Assembly (NCBI GenBank): GCA_012932295.1
Contig: JAAONU010000016.1
Span: 19,373,530-19,437,529, forward strand
DNA length: 64,000 nucleotides
Direction: 5' to 3'
DNA from: Cyclina sinensis
Taxonomy: Eukaryota > Mollusca > Bivalvia > Venerida > Veneridae
Both the position numbers and the translations under genes were made by a program. Numbering within the stretch: the stretch's first letter is position 1; the number at the start of each line of letters is the position of its first letter. Below, piece after piece: positions 56,620 to 64,000 of this stretch. The notes under the pieces were generated by a model. That model worked only from the letters and a program-made list of their open reading frames with translations, did no database searches and had not been told where the DNA came from.

Positions 56620-59565
56620 TTCTTCTCCATGTCTATATTGCAAAATAAAGTAATATAAATTAAAAATAGAAACACTTGTAGCAGGAGGCCGTTTAGTCAT
56701 ATAATAAATAGTTGGCACAGAGGTGACATGCACTTCTTTTTTTTAATTGCACTTTTCTCTTTTTATCTCATTCCCACGAGATTAACTCGAAGGGACGACT
56801 TAGTATGTCCTGGTAACGAGTTTCTAAAACTTGGGAACGACATATAAAAGAGAAGTTGAAATAAGAGTAGCGCGGTATCTTGCTGTTTCGTTCCTATGAC
56901 ATAGCTAACTCGCGGGAAGTCTTTCTTTCGACAAAGCTAGCATGTACTACTCATTTTAATGCATTTTGTTTTTGTGGGACTAGAGCCGGAGACAATTATT
57001 TTCGTTCGTTTTTAACACCCGTATTCACTAGATTTTAGTTTTGTTATTAACAAACATAAGCTCTTTATCACATTCACCTCAAAAATAAGGCGGAGCAAAT
57101 GTTAACAAGCTGTACATAATTCTAGAATTTATTTCAAGATAAAAATTCCTGTAACAATACTGTCTGGGATTGACTGATTTCGTACATGAAGCCTTATTCA
57201 GCACTCCAACAGAAGAATTAGAATTTCTGTAAGAGAAAGCTCTTTAATAAGTGAGGGTAAATAAATTAACAGGAAGCTAATCTACGTTCAGTTACTTAAA
57301 ACAATTCCTCACTATTACGATAACTAATCTTGCACCTCTAGCTTATATGTTTTAGCATTAATATGATCGTTTTGTATTACAGAAGCAGTTGATCAAAATA
57401 CTTTATATTGCATGTATTTCAAACCTTAAACTGAATTCTTTGTTATGTGACCTTAAAATTATCGAGTCCGATTTTTATTTCTTGTTATTTTGATGGGAAA
57501 GGTGTAAATCAGACAGAACATAAAATTATTCAAAACGGGCTTCAATCTAAAGAAGTCGCATTTCAATTTGATCAGGATTAAGGTCTGAATATTCAATATT
57601 GTTCTGTTTAATAAAATATATGTTCTGTTTTATAGCCATGCATAAGGGTATAAGCTTAGAATAACGTAAAATATTGTCCCTCAGATTTCTTTACTTTTTA
57701 AGGTGATTGATTTCTCATGATCAGTAAATGTAAGCAGACTCATTTCAAAGCATCACTGTGTTTTATTCACTTGCTTGATTTTCTCTTCGGGTATATAGTT
57801 ACGTTCTTCCCTTTGGACAGAGACGTTATAATGGCAGTGGGTACATTATCCAGCCAAGTTTTATAACAAGCCATACTATGCATGTCTTCAGAGAATAATA
57901 TTTCCTTCATATATATAGACATTTTTTTCAGATACAAAATTACTTTCTTTAATTTTGCATTGTATGTTCTTAAGCCAACTTGTCTGTATATTCGAACACA
58001 TTAAATTCTCTCGTGAGAATTTTTATACAGCCCTGTAGTATTACAAAGTTTATTGATGCAGGTTCTACAACAATTGAATAGGAAAATTGACTCCATTTGA
58101 AACCGTTGACATTTTCCAGTAGCGCTTTAATGACTGCTATGCCGTCTCAGAAATACAAGCTTTATTTTTGTCTCAGACATTATTTTATCTTAAGAAAATT
58201 GTGTATCAAGAATGCAGGCCTTAAACAGCTTCCAAGTCTTAAAAAGTCTTAAAAATCATTGTATTCAAATACACATTTAAGAGCAGATATGTAAATATGG
58301 TCACTGTTTTCCTTTGCAATAAGCTACAGTATACGCACTAACTTTTCAGTGAAATTGCGTTTTGATCATTGCTTTCAATTAATAAAAAATCTCTAAACAG
58401 TCAACTTATGGTTATTAAAAAGTTTTTATTGCTGACCAGTATTTGAGGTTATATCTTAGTACCTTGTTGTATCCATTCAACTATTTAACCATTGCAATGG
58501 GCCGGCGAATTATCGATTGTAGAAGAAAGACAAATGGCTTTTTTCTTTAACGGTATCTGACAAGCAATCTTCCGTCGTAATCTATTCCCACTTTATGCAC
58601 AGGAGAGCAACAACCTTGGAATCAATATCAGATAGATTTTCCACCTACACGATTTTATTAGCAGAAATGAGACAAAATAATGATTAGAATATAGCCCGCC
58701 AGAGAACAATTTGACAAGGCAACTTTTTTGCTCTCAAAATCAATCTTTATTTCTGCTGTCACAGTTACTGTTGAAAAAAATATCATAAATAAAAAAATAT
58801 CACGTCTTATTTTAGATCTCGAATAAAAAAACAAATAGCACATTCAGTTTTTGTGTAGTCCTAGTTCGCAGACATAAAGCGAATATAAAATGTAAAAAAA
58901 ATTTATTTGCTAACCGTCAAAAAAGTTTTCGTTTTTAAAAAATATTAACGCAACGCTTTAGTACTAAATATATTTAATGTAAGGACATATGCAAATCAGA
59001 AATACAAAATGCTTTTGTTAGGATTCAATATCTTGACAAATTTATGTATACCGCATACAGTCTCTGCCATTTATAATTCACATAACATTACAGTCCGTAG
59101 GCGGATGTCACAGAAATTTGCATACGCTGTTCAGCTTATGTTCTGAAAATATGTTGTTTAAATTGTCATCTCTGCACACGAGAGCTATTCAAAATGTGCT
59201 CGACAGGTAACAACGGTCGTACATATATTTGAAATCGTACCTTTTCTATACGTAATTTTCTTCTGAATTAATTTAGGACTATCAACATAGTCTTCCACTG
59301 CTTTAATGTAAATGTAAAAACAACAGTTTCTAAGAAAGGGTTTTTTACTTTAATACTAGAAGACACAGTAGATCGACGATAAACACAATTTAGCAGTTGT
59401 CTATATAATAGTATGTTCTATATTACATCACAGACAAGGAGTGTAGACAAAAGAATAATGCATCTGTTTTGGAATAAATTTTCAATATAGACTGCCTTCA
59501 TTTCCGACTGCCTTCATTTCCTTTTCAGTTGGTTTGATTTAAACAATATTCTATTTCAATAATCA
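56620..59565. other. Intergenic, nothing recognised
   Basis: AT-rich DNA. A 17-base string CAAGTTTTATAACAAGC at about 57855 recurs near 62985, and a segment at 59030-59155 belongs to the small family described in the findings. No gene is recognised. Confidence 0.4.
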
Positions 59566-59566
59566 C

Positions 59567-59569
<3 letters not shown>

Positions 59570-59647
<78 letters not shown>
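59570..59647. repeat. (TA)n microsatellite
   Basis: About 39 uninterrupted TA dinucleotides. Confidence 0.95.
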
Positions 59648-59651
<4 letters not shown>

Positions 59652-60639
59652 TTACATAATAAAATTTGAAAAGGATTGAGTAGAAAGCTAATAAGCTTTT
59701 TTGGAAACTCTTTCCTTAAATGAAGACATGACAAATATTGAAGAACATTTACATATCAGAACAAAATATTGTATGATTTTATTTCCTTCTAAAATAGAAA
59801 AATATCAATACAAAGAAACTTAAGTTACTCAATTTGCCTTATTCAATGAAAATATGCTACAAAAATAGTTACTGTTTTTGTTATTTTAAATAGAACTTAA
59901 AGGGCATTCTTGTATGGCTGTTTACAACTGACTTTACATTTGGCAGTATTAAGTTCATGGACAGAGAGAACAGATAAGTAGAGTTTTTCAGTTTGTAACA
60001 TTTCATGCTTCTTTTATATATAAATAAAATACTATTTTTCAATTACTTTTTACTCGATATTATGTCAGAATTTTTCATAGAAAACAGAAAGAAAAGAAAA
60101 CAGAATTTAGAATATAAAGGCAGTATCAGTAAATAAGCAGCACTTGATCAATGAAAGATTGAAAAACATTTTTAGGTTCCAGTAGTTAGGACAAATGTTA
60201 TAGTCGCTTTTAGTATTTGGAGTCATGTATTCATAGATGACGGCAAGATTATTCTGAAAGCGAATGCCACAGAAGTTTGCATAATTGAAAGCTGAACCAC
60301 TGTAGACTGTGTACGTTGAAATATTACAGTCTGCAGACGATAACAATTCTACGATGTAACAACAATAATCTACTGTCCGTAATCGACGAGAGCACTTTTT
60401 TATCAGAATTAACAGAAAATTAATGTGTTTGAGTTATTTATCAAACGTAAAAAAGTTTTATAATTTAGAAAATATTGACTTTGTAATGACCTGAAAACGT
60501 GTTCTGCTGCTAGTTCCATGTTTCTGAGGAATTTAAAGCTTTCTTTGGGTTCTTTTGAATTTTTTCAAAAAACAAAAGGCTATAATGACAATAAAGATGG
60601 CGTAATAACAAAGTGTTGTCTAGCCAGATCATTTACAAC

Positions 60640-61732
60640 AAGAGCCATGTTACACATGGTTAATCCCCCCCGCCGGGAAGAAGCTACCAGAAGGTTGTTC
60701 TTTCAAACACTCAATGTAACAATGTTTGAAGAAAATCCCACAAAAAATAGGCAAGGTATAGTTATTGTTCTTGCAAATTAAACTTCCTACCAATGTGCTA
60801 TGTCAGTGCATTAGGTTTGAAGAAAATCACTCAAGCACTTTTGGAGTTATGCTTCGGACAAAGTTTTTCAATTAAATCTGATAAAGGTGAATAATTCTAA
60901 AAGTAGGCAAGGTAGAGTTATTATTCTTACACACTGCACCTCCTCCAAATGTGCTCTTTCAGTATATGAAGTTTGAAGAAAATCACTCAAGTACTTTTGG
61001 AGTTATGCCCCGGACAAAACTGGAATAGACGCACGCACGGACGGACAGAGACCATTTCTAATATCCCCTCCGCCTTTGGCGGGGGGATAATAAGATCAAG
61101 AATTCAAGAATTAGATATACATGTATATGCTGGGATTTTTTAAATGTAAACAAGTAAATCTGATAAAGGGGAATAACTCTTAAAAATAGGCAAGGTAGAG
61201 TTATTGGACTTGCACACTGCACTACCTACCAATGTGCTCTGTCAGTGTATGAAATTTGAATAAAATCCCTCAAGTGGTTTTGGAGTTATGCTCCGGACAA
61301 AATTTATCAAGTAATTCTGATAAAGGGGAATAACACTAAAAATAGGCAAGGTAGAGTTATTGCACTTGCACACTGCACTACCTACCAATGTGCTCTGTCA
61401 GTGTATGAAGTTTGAATAAAATCCCTCTAGCAGTTTTAGAGTTATGCTCCGGACAAAATTTATCAAGTAAATTATATAAAGCGGAATAACTTTAAAAAAA
61501 GGCAAGGTAGAGTTATTGCACTTGCACACTGCACTACCTACCAATGTGCTCTGTCAGTGTATGAAGTTTGAATATAATCCCTCAAGTAGTTTTGGAGTTA
61601 TGCTCCGGACAAAATTGTTTCGGACGGACGCACGGATGCACAGACGCACGGATGCACGGACACACGGACGCATGGACGCACGGACGGACGAAGGGCATTT
61701 CTAATATCCCCTCCGCCTTCGGCGGGGGGATG
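60640..61732. repeat. Dispersed repeat, two elements with GGACG-rich end and terminal hairpin
   Basis: Two similar units end at about 61090 and 61732 with a GGACGGACGCACGG-type run, 'catttctaatatcccctccg' and a hairpin CCGCCTTCGGCGGGGGG. Internally there are about six copies of a 145-155 bp unit: 'aaaggggaataac', 'aaaataggcaaggtagagtt', 'cacactgcactacctaccaa', 'tgtgctctgtcagtgtatg' and 'ggagttatgctccggacaaa'. The unit is related to the 145-180 bp repeat in MIOX intron 1. This is a mobile-type, non-coding repeat whose class I cannot name. Confidence 0.7.
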
Positions 61733-61739
61733 AATTAGG

Positions 61740-64000
61740 AAATTCACAAGACATTATCATTTATTTTTTTCTCTCATTTGTCTGTTTCGTTTGTCGTTGA
61801 CCAGGGGATTTCCTGAATCACTGTTTTAGCTGATCTTCCATCATTTGGCACTCAGTCATTTACAACTCTTCTTGTACAGGAAATTAGAAAGGTTTACATG
61901 CGTCACTCTTGACAGAAAAAACACAATGGGATCATTGATAAAAGAAGGAACATGGTTTGTTAAGAAAAATAACATTGCGATCACACTTGTAAGTTTCTTG
62001 CATACCTAACCAGGCTATCCGATGTTTACCCTTATAAGGCAGCGAAATCTTCGATCAGCCCTTGGCATCGCATTATTTACCGTCACGCTGACGTCATTCT
62101 GATTTCATATTGAAAAAAGGACAAACTAAATTGAAAGACTTTTCTGTGCTATGAAAATAATCAGATACACAATTTTGTAAGCACGATAAAGATTCATTCA
62201 TTTTTGAAGTTCAGATCACGCACAACTACAGTTGGCGGATTCTGATTCCACGAAAAATTATTTGCAATCCGGCCAGATCAGCCGATCTGTAGGCCTACCT
62301 CAAACACATAAAAGATACTTATATTATATCCAAGTAACGTTTTTCATGATCGAATTTACTAAACCAACACTATTTCTGAATGTGTTAGTCGTATAAGAAT
62401 GTTCTGTCATCACTTTGGCAGTAGTGTCTTTATCGTCCGTCTTTATGTCTTCTCGTGAAAGCATTTATAAGAAATAGGCGTTATTACCTTAATTAATTTA
62501 AGCAGAGACTGATCTGAAATTTCATAAAATAGATTTTTAAGTAATGATTTTCGCATTAAAAACAGAACAAAAAAATAACACACGCACACACACGAAAAAG
62601 AAAATGAACAACAAACAAACAAAAACCAAACAAATAAAAAATGGGGATCACATTTAACCACATAAAACGGAAATTATTGTTAAACAATATTCATGGTAAC
62701 TTCTAATAAAATTAAATTTGACCATTATCTTAGGTTTGAAAAAAAATAGATGCAATGGATGCAATGGTATATAACTGCTTCAAAGATTCTATTCGACAAA
62801 TAGATTTTAGAAAACAAACATTTTCTAAAGATTACTAACTTATAGTATACAGGTTTTTGTAACAGACTCATGACAAAACATTTGTTTTTGTTTTCTATAC
62901 TGGAACAAGTTTCTCTGTTCAAATGTATTATGCTCCTTTCTCTTGAGACAGGTTATCAATATTTGTAATGGAACAATATGCAACCAAGTTTTATAACAAG
63001 CAAGTTGTCGAGTCACGTTAAGGTTTAATATATCTTAAAGGTATCCTTTAGGCATTAAATTCACTATGGCCTTCCTTAACTTCCAGATGTTACTAAAAAA
63101 TCATTTGCTTAAGATTCTGAATCAAACCTTTGAAGGTACGGGCCGTATATCCGAATGAATCCATTCCCGTAAATTTTATTTCTGCTCTATAAATTTTTTT
63201 CAACTCTGAAGTTTCGCAACATGTTTAAATAAACAATTGACATCATAAAAAATATTAAGATATATGATGATTCATTTCTATTTGATATAATATTAACAAT
63301 TCACAAGAACGACTTTGTGATTGCTTCCTTTACAGAAAAACAACCTTCAAAACATTATATTTTTTGTTTATTTGTATCATATTTGTAAAAAAACAAAACA
63401 ATGAAGTATTTTTTAAATGCATGATAAGCAAATATTTTGAATGTATGAGATACTGATTCGCAAAATTAAAAAAGAAATTGTTATATCAATACTGAAACGA
63501 TCATAAAGGTGAAACAGTTAGCTCTGATTTGTTTATACACATGTGTTTTAGACTTGGTAGGAGCACTATATTGATGTCATTTGGTAAATTGTTTGTATGC
63601 ACTAAATACATTAGCAAAGCTTTTATATATAATCTTGTAACATTTACATATCGTCACAAGCGCATTTGGTATAAACGATAGTTTTTAATCTTATTATTGA
63701 AGGAGACTTGGAGAAAATCAGTCAGATGGATATTACAATGATTATGATAAAAATGTCTAGACACCTCATTTACAATAATAGAACTCATGACATAATGATA
63801 TATCTTATCTGGAAACATTGTGTTAACAGACTAAGCTAAACCAAACTGTTATAATCATCTTTAAAGGTTTGTAATTGCTTCTTTGGAAGTTCTTTTAATT
63901 GTGAGGCGTCAGATAAGATATCGTCTAAAAATATGTGTCAATTCCGAAGATCAACAAAACACGCAACTGCAATACCGAAAAGTTTTGAGGAAATTTACTT
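61740..64000. other. Intergenic to window end, nothing recognised
   Basis: AT-rich DNA with no convincing exon, RNA gene or repeat, apart from a short CA-rich run near 62578-62595. Confidence 0.4.

Noticed and set aside
59525..59734. Minus-strand frame with an Ile-Tyr run
   Set aside because: The run is the (TA)n microsatellite. The rest has no domain.

Overview
The window is animal nuclear DNA, most likely from a bivalve mollusc. Genes are split by GT-AG introns, intergenic DNA is AT-rich, and the sequence carries tRNA-headed SINEs, small inverted-repeat transposons, foldback elements and many minisatellites of the kind common in bivalve genomes. Species cannot be fixed from sequence alone. 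Only three intact genes are convincing, all on the + strand.

Layout. 1436-5515: a complete five-exon myo-inositol oxygenase (MIOX). 11343-14196: opsin copy A, with conserved exons and an open seven-helix core, but a stop codon at codon 25 and a frame-shifted tail. 16733-17250: a decayed remnant of a second MIOX last exon. 21669-24457: opsin copy B, intact, predicted 589 residues. These four loci read as one tandem duplication of a MIOX-opsin unit, after which one gene decayed in each copy: the left copy kept MIOX and the right copy kept the opsin. 36413-39412: a three-exon gene for a secreted, cysteine-containing, probably GPI-anchored protein, with a possible TATA promoter and leader exon at 32793-32906. 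I see no convincing gene from 39.5 kb to the end, only a possible orphan exon at 44525-44631.

Mobile and repetitive DNA. Three elements share a foldback plan, with inverted arms that contain or consist of short repeats: 1854-3223 (inside MIOX intron 1), 15251-16621, and 26538-28994 (2457 bp, with an 8-bp target duplication). Simpler inverted-repeat elements lie at 9040-9487, 33257-33930 (TA target duplication, inserted in a minisatellite) and 35903-36221 (5-bp target duplication). SINEs are at 27367-27626, 28018-28160 and 30845-31087. A LINE 3' remnant is at 31500-32582 and a RecQ-like helicase fragment at 29390-29645. From 43 to 50 kb there are four unrelated minisatellites in a row, and others at 6.0-7.5, 10.1-10.5, 33.9-34.3 and 56.0-56.6 kb. 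Arrays with a unit divisible by three produce long open frames on both strands that are not genes.

Functional links. MIOX is metabolic (inositol to glucuronate) and the opsins are photoreceptor-type GPCRs. Their proximity looks like duplication history, not a pathway. All splice sites were placed by eye from GT/AG signals, reading phase, and similarity between copies or to known families. No database search was possible.
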